Made by a program: the position numbers and the translations under genes
Assembly: GCA_035514535.1 (NCBI GenBank)
Contig: DATKAZ010000085.1
Coordinates: 1 to 59,385 of the forward strand
Reading direction: 5' to 3'
DNA from: XN24 sp035514535
GTDB taxonomy: Bacteria; Pseudomonadota; Gammaproteobacteria; Steroidobacterales; XN24
DNA length: 59,385 nt
Part shown: positions 43,006 through 52,135 of the stretch, in pieces
Position numbering within the stretch: position 1 is the first letter of the stretch
Layout of the letters: every line of letters begins with the position of its first letter
Notes under the pieces: model-generated
Told to the model about the DNA's origin: nothing
The model's input: only the letters and a program-made list of their open reading frames with translations
Databases searched by the model: none

Positions 43006-44357
43006 CACGACGTGCCGGGCGGCCGGGTCTCGCCCGCCGGCGTCGCATCGCTTTCATCTACGTCGTCGCTCGGTGAGGCATCGGCGAGCCGCTCCGGCGG
43101 CTGAGGCGTGCGTGCGACGCTGTCTATCTGCGGCAGCGGATCCACCGGCTTGCGGGCCTGTACGCCGAGCTCGGTGAAGCGCCGCGCCCCCGGCAACACC
43201 TGGCGCTCCAGCGAGCCTACTGCGCTGTTATAGGCCTCGACGCTGCCGGTGAGGGCCCGACCGACACGGGAAAGATGCGTGGTGAATGTCGCCAGCCGGC
43301 GATGGAGTTCGCTCGCCAGGTCGCGGATCTGTTTCGCATTCTCGGCGAGCGCGACCTGCCTCCAGCCGTACGCGACCGCTTTCAGGAGAGCCACGAAGCT
43401 GGTCGGCGTGGCGAGGATCACGTGCTGGTTGAGCGCCTCGTCAAGCAGGCCCGGGTCGCGCGCCAGGGCGGCGCTGAGGAACTGGTCGCCGGGGATGAAC
43501 AGGATGACGAACTCCGGGCTGCGGTCGAACTGCGACCAGTAGGCCTTGGCCGCCAGCGCGCGTACCCGCTCGCGTACCTTGCGTGCGTGGCGCTGCAGGG
43601 CCGCCTCGCGCGTCGCGTCGTCGGGCGCTTCCACGGCGGCGAGATAGGCATCCAGCGGCGTTTTCACGTCGACGACGAGCTGCCGGCCTTCAGCGAGGTG
43701 CACGATCATGTCCGGCCGCAGTGCGCCGTCGGGCGAGTCCGTATGCGCCTGTTCCGTGAAATCGCAGTGTTCCACCATGCCGGCGAGTTCGACGAGGCGT
43801 CGCAGGGTCATTTCCCCCCACTGGCCGCGCACCTCGGGTCGCCGCAGGGCGGTGACCAGGTTGCGCGTCTCCGAGCTCAGCGCCTGCTGGCTGAGGCTGA
43901 TCGACTCGAGCAGTCCGCGGATATTGCCGAACGCTTCGTGCCGTTCTTTCTCGATCTCGGCGATCTGGCGCTCGGTGCGCTGCAGGGCCTCGCGGATCGG
44001 CGAGACCAGCGCCTCCACCGCCTGTTCACGCGCCTTGAGGTCGCCCTGGGCGCGGCTGCGGTGAACGTCGAGATTCTGCCGGGCGAGCTCGAGGAAGTTG
44101 CGGCTGTTGTCCTGCAGGGACCGCCGCGCCAGCGTGTCGAACACGTGAGCCAGGCGCTGTTCGGCGAGGGCGAGGGCGGCATCGCGCTCTTCCTCCGCCA
44201 GGGCGCGGGCCTCGAGCCGGTTCTCGGTGACGGCCAGCTGGGTCCTGAGGCGCGCCATGCGCGGCTGCAGCACGACGAGCGTGGCGATGATCCCCGCGAC
44301 CAGCCCGCCAAGCACGAATGCCGCGGGCAGCCACTCACCCCAGTCCAGCGCGTTCAT
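43005..44357 (-). CDS. rmuC: DNA recombination protein RmuC
   Basis: 450-aa protein with an N-terminal TM helix (AAFVLGGLVAGIIATLVVL), a long coiled coil (about residues 30-150) and the RmuC nuclease-like domain: GQWGEMTLRRLVELAGM, LVVDVKTPLDAYL, FVILFIPGDQFLSAAL and HVILATPTSFVALLKAVAYGW. It limits rearrangements at short inverted repeats in E. coli. ATG 44357 is chosen over an upstream frame that would add 27 arginine-rich residues; it overlaps the upstream phosphatase by four bases. The C-terminal 60 residues are Pro/Asp-rich and probably disordered. Confidence 0.93.
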   Translation of the reverse strand: MNALDWGEWLPAAFVLGGLVAGIIATLVVLQPRMARLRTQLAVTENRLEARALAEEERDAALALAEQRLAHVFDTLARRSLQDNSRNFLELARQNLDVHRSRAQGDLKAREQAVEALVSPIREALQRTERQIAEIEKERHEAFGNIRGLLESISLSQQALSSETRNLVTALRRPEVRGQWGEMTLRRLVELAGMVEHCDFTEQAHTDSPDGALRPDMIVHLAEGRQLVVDVKTPLDAYLAAVEAPDDATREAALQRHARKVRERVRALAAKAYWSQFDRSPEFVILFIPGDQFLSAALARDPGLLDEALNQHVILATPTSFVALLKAVAYGWRQVALAENAKQIRDLASELHRRLATFTTHLSRVGRALTGSVEAYNSAVGSLERQVLPGARRFTELGVQARKPVDPLPQIDSVARTPQPPERLADASPSDDVDESDATPAGETRPPGTS

Positions 44358-45037
44358 GCGACGCCCAGCAGCACGCCGAGCTCGTCGGCGAGAGTCGCGA
44401 GCGCCGCGGGCGAATGCATCAACCGGTCTGCCTGCCACTCGACGGGATCATCACCGGCAGGGATGTAGCCCCAGGCCGCGGCGATCGTGAACATGCCCGC
44501 GGCGCGCCCGGCCTCGACGTCGCGGACGTTGTCGCCCACGTATACGCACCGCGCCGGCGGCACGCGGAGTTCCCGCGCCGCATGCAGCAGCGGCATGGGA
44601 TGGGGCTTGGAAAAGGGCAGCGTATCGCCGCTGATGACGGTACCCGAACGATCCGCGAGTCCGAGCGCGGCCAGCAAGGGTTCGGTCAGCCAGCCGGGCT
44701 TGTTGGTGACGATGCCCCACGGTACGCCGGCCGCCTCCAGCGCCGCGAGCGCTTCAGGGATGCCCGGGAACAGACGTGAATCGCGGCACAATCCCGCCTC
44801 GTAGCAGGCCAGGTACCGGCCGCGCAGTTCCTTGACGCGCGCCGGGCCCAGTGCGTCGCCATAGCCGAGCTGGATGAGCCGCAATGCGCCGCAGGAGACC
44901 CACTGGCGAACCTCTTCGTACGGCAGGCCGGCGCGCCCGTCGGCCAGTAGCATTGCATTGAGCGCCGCCGCGAGGTCGGGCGCGGTGTCGGCAAGCGTGC
45001 CGTCGAGATCGAACAGGACCGCCGCCCGCGTGCTCAT
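44354..45037 (-). CDS. mupP: HAD phosphatase, MupP/phosphoglycolate phosphatase family
   Basis: 227-aa HAD hydrolase: nucleophile motif LFDLDGTLADTAPDL, motif II VTNKPGW, Lys in FSKPHP and motif IV YVGDNVRDVEAGRAAG. Often annotated gph. Its place directly after ubiG and near yciK matches the Pseudomonas gene shown to be MupP, the N-acetylmuramic acid 6-phosphate phosphatase of peptidoglycan recycling, so I prefer that role by synteny; phosphoglycolate phosphatase remains possible. ATG 45037 overlaps the ubiG stop by four bases. Confidence 0.85.
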   Translation of the reverse strand: MSTRAAVLFDLDGTLADTAPDLAAALNAMLLADGRAGLPYEEVRQWVSCGALRLIQLGYGDALGPARVKELRGRYLACYEAGLCRDSRLFPGIPEALAALEAAGVPWGIVTNKPGWLTEPLLAALGLADRSGTVISGDTLPFSKPHPMPLLHAARELRVPPARCVYVGDNVRDVEAGRAAGMFTIAAAWGYIPAGDDPVEWQADRLMHSPAALATLADELGVLLGVA

Positions 45038-45753
45038 CCGGCTTCCGGCTTGCGGCTGTGCGCGAGGTAATTCACATGCACGTTGCCCCCCAGGCGGCAC
45101 TCGCGCGTGAGGGGGTTGTAGTGCATCCCCGTGAAGCCGTCGAGTTCCAGGCCGGCGGCGCGGATCCACTCGGCCAGTTCTGACGGCCGAATCAGCTTGG
45201 CGTACTCGTGCGTGCCCCTGGGCAGCAGGCGGAGCACGTACTCCGCGCCGATGATCGCCATGGCCCACGCCTTGGGGTTGCGATTGATGGTGGAGAAGAA
45301 AACCTGTCCGCCGGGCCGCACGAGACGGCTGCAGGCGGCCACGACGAGCGAGGGGTCCGGCACGTGTTCCAGCATCTCCAGGCAGGTGACGACGTCGTAT
45401 TGCCCGGCATGTGACTCGGCGTGGCCCTCGGCCGTCGACTTCAGGTACTCGACCTCCAGCCCTGACTCGCGCAGGTGAATGCGCGCCACGGCGAGGGGGG
45501 CTGCGGCCATGTCGATCGCGGTGACGCGCGCGCCGCGCGCCGCCATTGCCTCGGCCAGGATGCCACCGCCGCAGCCGATGTCGAGCACGCGACTGTCCTG
45601 CAGTCCGGCACGCTCGTCGATGAACTCGAGGCGCGCCGGATTGATGTCGTGCAGCGGCTTGAAGTCGCCTTCCTTGTCCCACCAGCGCCCGGCGAGCGCC
45701 TCGAAGCGGGCGATCTCGGCCGCATCGACGTTGTCGTCGCGCATCTCAGCCAT
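45034..45753 (-). CDS. ubiG: Ubiquinone biosynthesis O-methyltransferase UbiG
   Basis: 239-aa SAM-dependent methyltransferase that performs both O-methylations of ubiquinone synthesis. EIARFEALAGRWWDKEGDF at the N-terminus, SAM-binding VLDIGCGGGILAEAMA, CLEMLEHVPDP and FFSTINRNPKAW are UbiG signatures. ATG 45753 overlaps the mtaD 3' end by eight bases. It supplies the quinone used by the complex I encoded in this window. Confidence 0.96.
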   Translation of the reverse strand: MAEMRDDNVDAAEIARFEALAGRWWDKEGDFKPLHDINPARLEFIDERAGLQDSRVLDIGCGGGILAEAMAARGARVTAIDMAAAPLAVARIHLRESGLEVEYLKSTAEGHAESHAGQYDVVTCLEMLEHVPDPSLVVAACSRLVRPGGQVFFSTINRNPKAWAMAIIGAEYVLRLLPRGTHEYAKLIRPSELAEWIRAAGLELDGFTGMHYNPLTRECRLGGNVHVNYLAHSRKPEAG

Positions 45754-47080
45754 GGTCACGCTCCACGTCGCCGACAATCCTGTCGCGCCATGCGCCCGCG
45801 CGGGCCACGATGGCGGCGTCGTCCATCCGCGACAGGCGTCCGTCGGCCACCATCCTCCTGCCGGCGACCCAGACATCCTCGACCTGGTCGCGACAGGCCG
45901 CATAGACGAGTTGCGCGACCGGGTCATAGACCGGCCAGGTCGCGGGGCGCTCGAGGTCGACGCAGCACAGGTCGGCCCACTTTCCCGGCTCGATCGAGCC
46001 GATCTGGTCCGCCAGGCCGAGCGCCCGTGCCCCGTTGATGGTGGCCATCGCCAGCGCCTGCTCCGCCGTGAGTGCATCGGCGCGCCCTGCGACGGCCTTC
46101 GCCAGCAGCGCCGCGGTGCGCATCTCGCCCAGCATGTCCAGGTCATTGTTGCTTGCTGCACCATCGGTGCCGAGACAGACGTTGACGCCCGCGGCCAGCA
46201 GTGTCGCCACCGGGCAAAACCCGCTGGCGAGCTTGAGATTGGATTCGGGGCAGTGCACGACGCTGGCGCCGGCAGCCGCCAGCCGGGCAATTTCCGTGTC
46301 GTCCAGCTGCGTCATGTGCACCGCCATCAGCAGCGGCGAGACGAGGCCGAGTCGATCGAGTCGCGCCAGCGGCCGGTCGCCGCAGTCGACGACGCTGCCG
46401 AGCACCTCGTCGGCCGTCTCATGCACGTGCGTGTGCACGGGCACCTCGAGTTCGTCCGCCAGGCGCCTGATCTTCACCAGGTCCTCGTCGCCAACGGTGT
46501 AGGGCGCATGCGGCGCGAACGCCGTGCTGATCAAGGGGTGACCCTTGTACTCGTCGCGCAGCGCCAGGCCCTTGCGCAGGTATTCGGCAGAATCGCCGGC
46601 CCAGACCGTCGGAAACTTGATCAGGATCATGCCGACACAGGCGCGCATGCCGAAGCGCGCCGCGGCCCTGGCCACGACCTCGGGGAAGAAATACATGTCG
46701 TTGAAAGTCGTCGTGCCGCCGAGCAGCATCTCGGCCATGGCCAGTTCGCTGCCATGCTCGACGAACTCCGCGCTCATCCAGCGCTGTTCGGCCGGCCAGA
46801 TGTGTTTCTGCAGCCAGTCCATTAGCGGCCGGTCGTCCGCCAAGCCGCGCAGCAAGGTCATCGCGGCATGAGTGTGGGCGTTGACCAGGCCGGGAATCAG
46901 CAAATGGCCTGGGCGCTCGATCGTCTCCGCCGGATCGTAACGCTCCAGCGCATCCTCGCCCGGCAACACGTCGACGATGCGTCCCTGGCGGATCGCGACG
47001 GCATGGTCCACGCGCAGCTCGCCCGCCGGGACGACCGGTGCGACCCAGCGGGCCTTGATCAGCGTGTCAACTTTCTCCAT
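45746..47080 (-). CDS. mtaD: 5-methylthioadenosine/S-adenosylhomocysteine deaminase
   Basis: 444-aa amidohydrolase. Metal ligands: HTH in LVNAHTHAAMTLLRG, the THVHETADE His pair and Asp in LGTDGAASNNDLDM; PHAPYTV carries another conserved His. It turns methylthioadenosine into methylthioinosine. Start ATG 47080 (MEKVDTLI) is preferred over longer upstream frames. First gene of the minus-strand operon and divergent from mtnA (94 bp between starts), so both salvage genes may share control. Confidence 0.93.
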   Translation of the reverse strand: MEKVDTLIKARWVAPVVPAGELRVDHAVAIRQGRIVDVLPGEDALERYDPAETIERPGHLLIPGLVNAHTHAAMTLLRGLADDRPLMDWLQKHIWPAEQRWMSAEFVEHGSELAMAEMLLGGTTTFNDMYFFPEVVARAAARFGMRACVGMILIKFPTVWAGDSAEYLRKGLALRDEYKGHPLISTAFAPHAPYTVGDEDLVKIRRLADELEVPVHTHVHETADEVLGSVVDCGDRPLARLDRLGLVSPLLMAVHMTQLDDTEIARLAAAGASVVHCPESNLKLASGFCPVATLLAAGVNVCLGTDGAASNNDLDMLGEMRTAALLAKAVAGRADALTAEQALAMATINGARALGLADQIGSIEPGKWADLCCVDLERPATWPVYDPVAQLVYAACRDQVEDVWVAGRRMVADGRLSRMDDAAIVARAGAWRDRIVGDVERDHG

Positions 47081-47174
47081 GCTCGACCACTCGAGAGAGG
47101 CGGCCCCGCGCACCGGCGGTCTGCCGAAGCCATCCATTCTAGCGTCCCGCGACCGGGCGAACGAGTTTGCAATC

Positions 47175-48239
47175 GTGGCGGACCGGCACAAGACAGGCAC
47201 CGCACCCGTCGATCCCACCGGAATTCATGCGGTGACCTGGCGTGACGGGCGACTCGACCTGCTCGACCAGCGGCGCCTGCCGGCCGATTCGCGTCGCGTC
47301 GTGTGCGAGGACGTGGATGCCGTGATCCACTGCATACGCGACATGGTGGTGCGCGGCGCCCCGGCGATCGGCATCGCGGCGGCGTATGGCGCCGTGCTGG
47401 CGGCACGCCAGCAGGTCGAGTTGCAGGGCGGAGACTGGCAGGCGGGGTTCCGCAGCGACCTTGCGCGCCTCAGGGATGTGCGGCCGACGGCCGTCAACCT
47501 GGCCTGGGCGGTCGAGCGGATGCTCGCGGCGGCCGCGGCCGCGGGAGACGACCCGGTCGAGGCGTTGCTGGGCGAGGCGCAGCGAATTCATGCCGAAGAC
47601 ATCGCGACTAACATCGAGATGGCACGCCTCGGCGCGAACCTGATCGAGTCGCCGGGCAGCGTGATCACCCACTGCAATGCCGGGGCGCTCGCCACCGGGG
47701 GGGTCGGCACCGCCCTCGGCGTGATTCGCGAGGCCTGGAGACGCGGCAGCGTGGCACACGTCTGGGTCAGCGAGACGCGGCCGTGGTTGCAGGGCGCGCG
47801 CCTGACGGCGTGGGAGCTCGGGCGCGAGGGTATCCCGACGACGGTCATCACCGACTCGGCCGCGGCGCAGCTGTTGCGGCGAGAACGGCCGACCTGGGCG
47901 ATCGTCGGCGCCGACCGCGTGGCGGCTAACGGCGACGTCGTCAACAAGATCGGCACCTATTCGCTGGCCGTTCTTGCGCGCCACCACGGCACGCGTTTCA
48001 TGGTCGTCGCGCCCGGGAATACGCTGGATGCCGGCACGGAGTCGGGTGAGGAGGTGCCGATAGAGCAGCGCGACCCGCAGGAGGTCTGGGAAGCTGCCGG
48101 CGGTGCGCCGCCGGGCGCCGACGCGGCCAACCCGGCCTTCGACGTCACGCCCGCCGAGCTGGTGGACGCGCTGGTCACCGAGCGAGGCGTCGCCGCACCG
48201 CCCTCGAAGGACGCGATCGCGGCGCTGCTGCGCGCCTGA
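47175..48239 (+). CDS. mtnA: S-methyl-5-thioribose-1-phosphate isomerase
   Basis: 354-aa enzyme converting methylthioribose-1-P to methylthioribulose-1-P in the methionine salvage pathway. VVRGAPAIGIAAAYG, HCNAGALATGGVGTALGV (catalytic Cys) and GADRVAANGDVVNKIGT (catalytic Asp) are visible. GTG 47175 gives the normal length; ATG 47079 in the same frame would overlap the divergent mtaD start and add an unlikely Arg/Pro-rich leader. Function is secure, start is less so. Confidence 0.94.
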   Translation: MADRHKTGTAPVDPTGIHAVTWRDGRLDLLDQRRLPADSRRVVCEDVDAVIHCIRDMVVRGAPAIGIAAAYGAVLAARQQVELQGGDWQAGFRSDLARLRDVRPTAVNLAWAVERMLAAAAAAGDDPVEALLGEAQRIHAEDIATNIEMARLGANLIESPGSVITHCNAGALATGGVGTALGVIREAWRRGSVAHVWVSETRPWLQGARLTAWELGREGIPTTVITDSAAAQLLRRERPTWAIVGADRVAANGDVVNKIGTYSLAVLARHHGTRFMVVAPGNTLDAGTESGEEVPIEQRDPQEVWEAAGGAPPGADAANPAFDVTPAELVDALVTERGVAAPPSKDAIAALLRA

Positions 48240-48316
48240 CGGAGCTTTTCGGGAAGGCTTCGCTGCGGTCCCCTGTGGTACCATTACGCGCTTGTATCCG
48301 GGGCCTGCGCCGTGCG

Positions 48317-48350
48317 CAACAAGTCTCGGGCGAGTCTCCCTAACTTGTTG
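48317..48350. repeat. Inverted repeat in the gyrA leader
   Basis: CAACAAGT (48317-48324) and ACTTGTTG (48343-48350) are exact inverted copies over an 18-bp loop that holds its own CTCG/CGAG mini-stem. It ends 22 bases before the gyrA ATG. It could be an operator or an RNA hairpin near the ribosome-binding region; no function is shown. Confidence 0.55.
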
Positions 48351-48372
48351 ATTTAAATCGGCCGGTCACCTG

Positions 48373-50961
48373 ATGTCAGAAGTCGCAAAAGAGATACTCC
48401 AGGTCAACCTGGAAGACGAGATGAAGCAGTCGTACCTCGATTACGCCATGAGCGTGATCGTGGGGCGCGCGCTCCCGGATGTCCGTGACGGACTCAAGCC
48501 CGTCCACAGGCGCGTGTTGTTCGCGATGCGCGAGCTGGGGAACGACTGGAACAAGGCCTACAAGAAGTCCGCCCGCGTCGTCGGCGACGTCATCGGCAAG
48601 TACCATCCGCACGGTGATTCGGCGGTCTACGACACGATCGTGCGGATGGCGCAGCCGTTCTCGATGCGCTACCTGCTGGTGGACGGGCAGGGCAATTTCG
48701 GCTCGGTCGACGGCGACTCGCCTGCGGCCATGCGATACACCGAGGTACGCATGGCGAAACTGGCACACGAGTTGCTGGCCGATATCGACAAGGAGACCGT
48801 CGACCTCGTCGCCAACTACGACGAGTCCGAGCACGAGCCGTCGGTGCTGCCGACACGCGTGCCGACCCTGCTGATCAACGGCTCCGCCGGCATCGCCGTC
48901 GGCATGGCGACCAACATTCCGCCACACAACCTGCGCGAGGTCGTCAATGCCTGCATCGCATTGATTGATGACCCCGAGCTCACGGTCGATGGGCTGATAG
49001 CACACATCCCGGGGCCGGACTTCCCCACCGCCGCGCTGATCAACGGCGTCACTGGCATCGCCGAGGCGTACCGCACGGGCCGCGGCCGCGTACACATCCG
49101 TGCGCGGGCGCACTTCGAGCCGTTCCGCGACGGCAGTCGCGAGGCGATCGTGGTCACGGAGCTGCCCTACCAGGTCAACAAGGCGCGCCTCGTAGAGAAG
49201 ATCGCCGAGCTGGTGCGCGAAAAGAAGCTCGACGGCATAAGCGAGCTGCGCGACGAATCGGACAAGGACGGCCTGCGCGTCGTCATCGAGCTGAAACGCG
49301 GCGAGAACGGCGACGTCGTGCTGAACAACCTGTTCAAGCACACGCCGCTGCAGACCGTGTTCGGCATCAACATGGTGGCGCTGGTCGACGGCCAGCCGCG
49401 GCTGCTGCCGCTGAAGGAGATCCTCGAGGCGTTCCTCAGGCACCGGCGCGAAGTCGTCACCCGGCGCACGATCTTCGAGCTGCGCAAGGCGCGCGAACGC
49501 GCCCACGTGCTCGAGGGCCTCGCGGTCGCCCTGGCGAATATCGACGAGGTCATCGCCCTCATCAAGGCATCGCCGTCACCCGCCGAGGCCCGTGCGGGCC
49601 TGACGGCCCGTGCCTGGGCGCCGGGCGTGGTCAGCGGCCTGCTGGAGCGTGCCGGGGCCGAGGCCACGCGGCCCGTCGGGCTGGCGGACGACGTCGGCCT
49701 GGACGCCGCCGGGTACCGTCTCTCGGAGGCCCAGGCACAGGCCATCCTGGAGCTCCGCCTGCATCGCCTCACGGGGCTTGAACAGGATAAAATTATCAAG
49801 GAATACGAAGAGATAATCGATAAAATTAAAGATTATTCTGAGATACTGGAGAGCCCGGACAGGTTATCCGCGGTAATCCGCGAGGAACTGCAGGCGATAC
49901 TCGATGAATTCGGCGACGCGCGCCGCACCGAAATCCTGCGCGATCACCTCGACCTGTCGCTCGAGGACCTGATCAGCGAGGAGGACGTGATCGTTACGCT
50001 GTCGCACGGCGGCTATGCCAAGGCCCAGCCGGTGACCGACTACCAGGCGCAGCGGCGCGGCGGCCGCGGCCGGGCGGCGACGCGCGTCAAGGAAGAGGAT
50101 TTCGTCGACAAGCTGTTCATCGCCAATACCCACGACTGGCTGCTGTGCTTCTCCAGTCGCGGCAAGGTCTACTGGCTCAAGGTCTACGAGTTGCCGATTG
50201 CCGGACGCGGCTCGCGCGGCAAGCCGATCGTGAACCTGCTGCCGCTGGAGGCGGACGAGCGGATCAACGCCGTGTTGCCCGTGCGGGAATTCATCGAGGG
50301 ACCGTATGTTTTCATGGCGACGAGCCGCGGCACGGTCAAGAAGACACCGCTGATCGCGTTCTCGCGGCCGCGTCGCGACGGCATCATCGCCATCGACCTG
50401 CGCGACGACGACTACCTGATCGATGTCGGCATTACCGACGGGCGCCAGCAGATCATGCTGTGTGCCTCGAACGGCAAGGCCATCCGTTTCCGCGAGGCCG
50501 ACGTCCGCGCCATGGGTCGCACGGCCGGCGGCGTGCGCGGCTTGCGCCTGGCGGATGAGCACCACGTGATCGCGCTCATCATCGCCGACGAGGGCCACCT
50601 GCTGCTCGCGACGGAGCACGGTTACGGCAAGCTGACCCCCGTGGAGAATTTCCCCATGCACGGCCGCGGCGGGCAGGGCGTGATCGGCATTCAGACGATT
50701 GAACGCAACGGGCTCATGGTGGGCGCGCTGCTGGTGCAGCCGGACGACCAGGTCATGATGATCTCCAGCACGGGCGTGCTGGTGCGCACCGCGGTCGAAG
50801 GCATTCCGGTGCTGTCCCGCAACACCCAGGGCGTCCGTCTGATCCGCCTGGACGAGGGCGGGCGGCTCGTGGGCATGGGCCGCGTAGCCGCCGAGCAGGG
50901 CGAAGAGCTCGACGACGAGGACGCCGGGTTGCCGGGCGATGCCCCGGATACGACGGAATGA
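48373..50961 (+). CDS. gyrA: DNA gyrase subunit A
   Basis: 862-aa breakage-reunion subunit of gyrase. Catalytic Tyr122 lies in AAMRYTEVRM. The quinolone region GKYHPHGDSAVYDTIV has Ser83 and Asp87, the drug-sensitive residues, with E. coli numbering unchanged. The C-terminal beta-pinwheel has the GyrA box QRRGGRG and ends in an acidic tail (GEELDDEDAG). Around 49786-49860 the coding DNA turns markedly AT-rich, although the protein (EQDKIIKEYEEIIDKIKDY) fits the family's coiled coil. 133 bp of leader precede the ATG. Confidence 0.98.
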   Translation: MSEVAKEILQVNLEDEMKQSYLDYAMSVIVGRALPDVRDGLKPVHRRVLFAMRELGNDWNKAYKKSARVVGDVIGKYHPHGDSAVYDTIVRMAQPFSMRYLLVDGQGNFGSVDGDSPAAMRYTEVRMAKLAHELLADIDKETVDLVANYDESEHEPSVLPTRVPTLLINGSAGIAVGMATNIPPHNLREVVNACIALIDDPELTVDGLIAHIPGPDFPTAALINGVTGIAEAYRTGRGRVHIRARAHFEPFRDGSREAIVVTELPYQVNKARLVEKIAELVREKKLDGISELRDESDKDGLRVVIELKRGENGDVVLNNLFKHTPLQTVFGINMVALVDGQPRLLPLKEILEAFLRHRREVVTRRTIFELRKARERAHVLEGLAVALANIDEVIALIKASPSPAEARAGLTARAWAPGVVSGLLERAGAEATRPVGLADDVGLDAAGYRLSEAQAQAILELRLHRLTGLEQDKIIKEYEEIIDKIKDYSEILESPDRLSAVIREELQAILDEFGDARRTEILRDHLDLSLEDLISEEDVIVTLSHGGYAKAQPVTDYQAQRRGGRGRAATRVKEEDFVDKLFIANTHDWLLCFSSRGKVYWLKVYELPIAGRGSRGKPIVNLLPLEADERINAVLPVREFIEGPYVFMATSRGTVKKTPLIAFSRPRRDGIIAIDLRDDDYLIDVGITDGRQQIMLCASNGKAIRFREADVRAMGRTAGGVRGLRLADEHHVIALIIADEGHLLLATEHGYGKLTPVENFPMHGRGGQGVIGIQTIERNGLMVGALLVQPDDQVMMISSTGVLVRTAVEGIPVLSRNTQGVRLIRLDEGGRLVGMGRVAAEQGEELDDEDAGLPGDAPDTTE

Positions 50962-50985
50962 AGGACCAACAGTAAAGGAGTCACG

Positions 50986-52065
50986 ATGGATCGTGTATTC
51001 AATTTCAGCGCCGGGCCCGCGGCGATCCCGTTGCCCGTACTGGAGCGCGCGCGCGACGAGCTGACCAACTGGCGCGGCTGCGGCATGTCGGTGATGGAGC
51101 TGTCCCATCGCGGCAAGGAATTCATGTCGATCGCAGAGCGTGCCGAGGCCGATCTGCGCAGGCTGCTGGACATCTCCGCCGACTATCGTGTGCTGTTCCT
51201 CCAGGGCGGCGCATCCGCCCAGTTCGGTGCCGTGCCGTTCAATCTGGCGGGTGCGAAACAGAAGGCCGACTATGTCGTCACCGGGTCGTGGTCGAAGAAG
51301 GCTCTCGCCGAGGGCAGGCGATTCCTCGATGCGCACGTGGCGGCGGACTCGGCGGACAACCGCTACACCGCGATCCCCGACCCGGCGGAATGGCAACTGA
51401 GCCCCGACGCGGCTTACCTGCACTACACGCCGAACGAGACGATCGGCGGCGTGGAATTCCATTTCGTGCCCGAGGCGCGGGCGCCCCTCGTGGCCGACAT
51501 GTCCTCGACGCTGCTTTCCAGGCCCCTCGACGTGAGTCAGTTCGGGCTGATCTATGCCGGTGCGCAGAAGAACATCGGGCCGGCGGGGCTGGCGATCGTC
51601 ATCGTGCGCAAGGACCTGCTCGGCCATGCCCGCGAGGGCACGCCCGTGATGATGGACTATCGCGCGCAGGCGGAGGCGGGCTCGATGATGAATACGCCGC
51701 CGACCTGGGCGTGGCACATCGCCGGGCTGGTTTTCGAGTGGCTGCTGGAGCAGGGCGGACTGCCGGAGATGGAGCGCCGCAATCGCCGCAAGGCCGAGAC
51801 TCTTTACGGGGCCATCGACGCTTCGGATTTCTACACCAACCCGGTCGCGGCAGGCAGCCGCTCGTGGATGAACGTGCCTTTCACGTTGGCGGATCCCACC
51901 CTCGATGCGGCGTTCCTGGAGCGAGCCACGGGGGCCGGCCTGCTGACGCTGAAGGGGCACCGCTCGGTCGGAGGCATGCGCGCCAGCCTGTACAACGCCA
52001 TGCCGCAGGCCGGCGTGGAGGCCCTCGTGGGTTTCATGGCGGAATTCGAACGCACCCGCGGCTGA
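50986..52065 (+). CDS. serC: Phosphoserine aminotransferase
   Basis: 359-aa PLP enzyme making phosphoserine (and the pyridoxine precursor). FNFSAGPAAIPLPVLE at the N-terminus, HRGKEFMSIAERAEADLR, FLQGGASAQFG and Lys in YAGAQKNIGPAGL (Schiff base) are diagnostic. AAAGGAGT precedes the ATG. The order gyrA-serC-serA-pheA gives adjacent first and second steps of serine synthesis. Confidence 0.98.
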   Translation: MDRVFNFSAGPAAIPLPVLERARDELTNWRGCGMSVMELSHRGKEFMSIAERAEADLRRLLDISADYRVLFLQGGASAQFGAVPFNLAGAKQKADYVVTGSWSKKALAEGRRFLDAHVAADSADNRYTAIPDPAEWQLSPDAAYLHYTPNETIGGVEFHFVPEARAPLVADMSSTLLSRPLDVSQFGLIYAGAQKNIGPAGLAIVIVRKDLLGHAREGTPVMMDYRAQAEAGSMMNTPPTWAWHIAGLVFEWLLEQGGLPEMERRNRRKAETLYGAIDASDFYTNPVAAGSRSWMNVPFTLADPTLDAAFLERATGAGLLTLKGHRSVGGMRASLYNAMPQAGVEALVGFMAEFERTRG

Positions 52066-52135
52066 TTCCTCTGTTGCAATGCGGCATGGATGTGCCACTA
52101 TCGACCCCGTGCCCACGGTGCCGATGGAGACCAGG

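Noticed and set aside
46977..47174. Longer N-terminus for mtnA
   Set aside because: It would run across the divergent mtaD start and add an Arg/Pro-rich stretch unlike MtnA.
48373..50961. Quinolone-resistance changes in gyrA
   Set aside because: Ser83 and Asp87 are the sensitive residues; no resistance substitution is seen.
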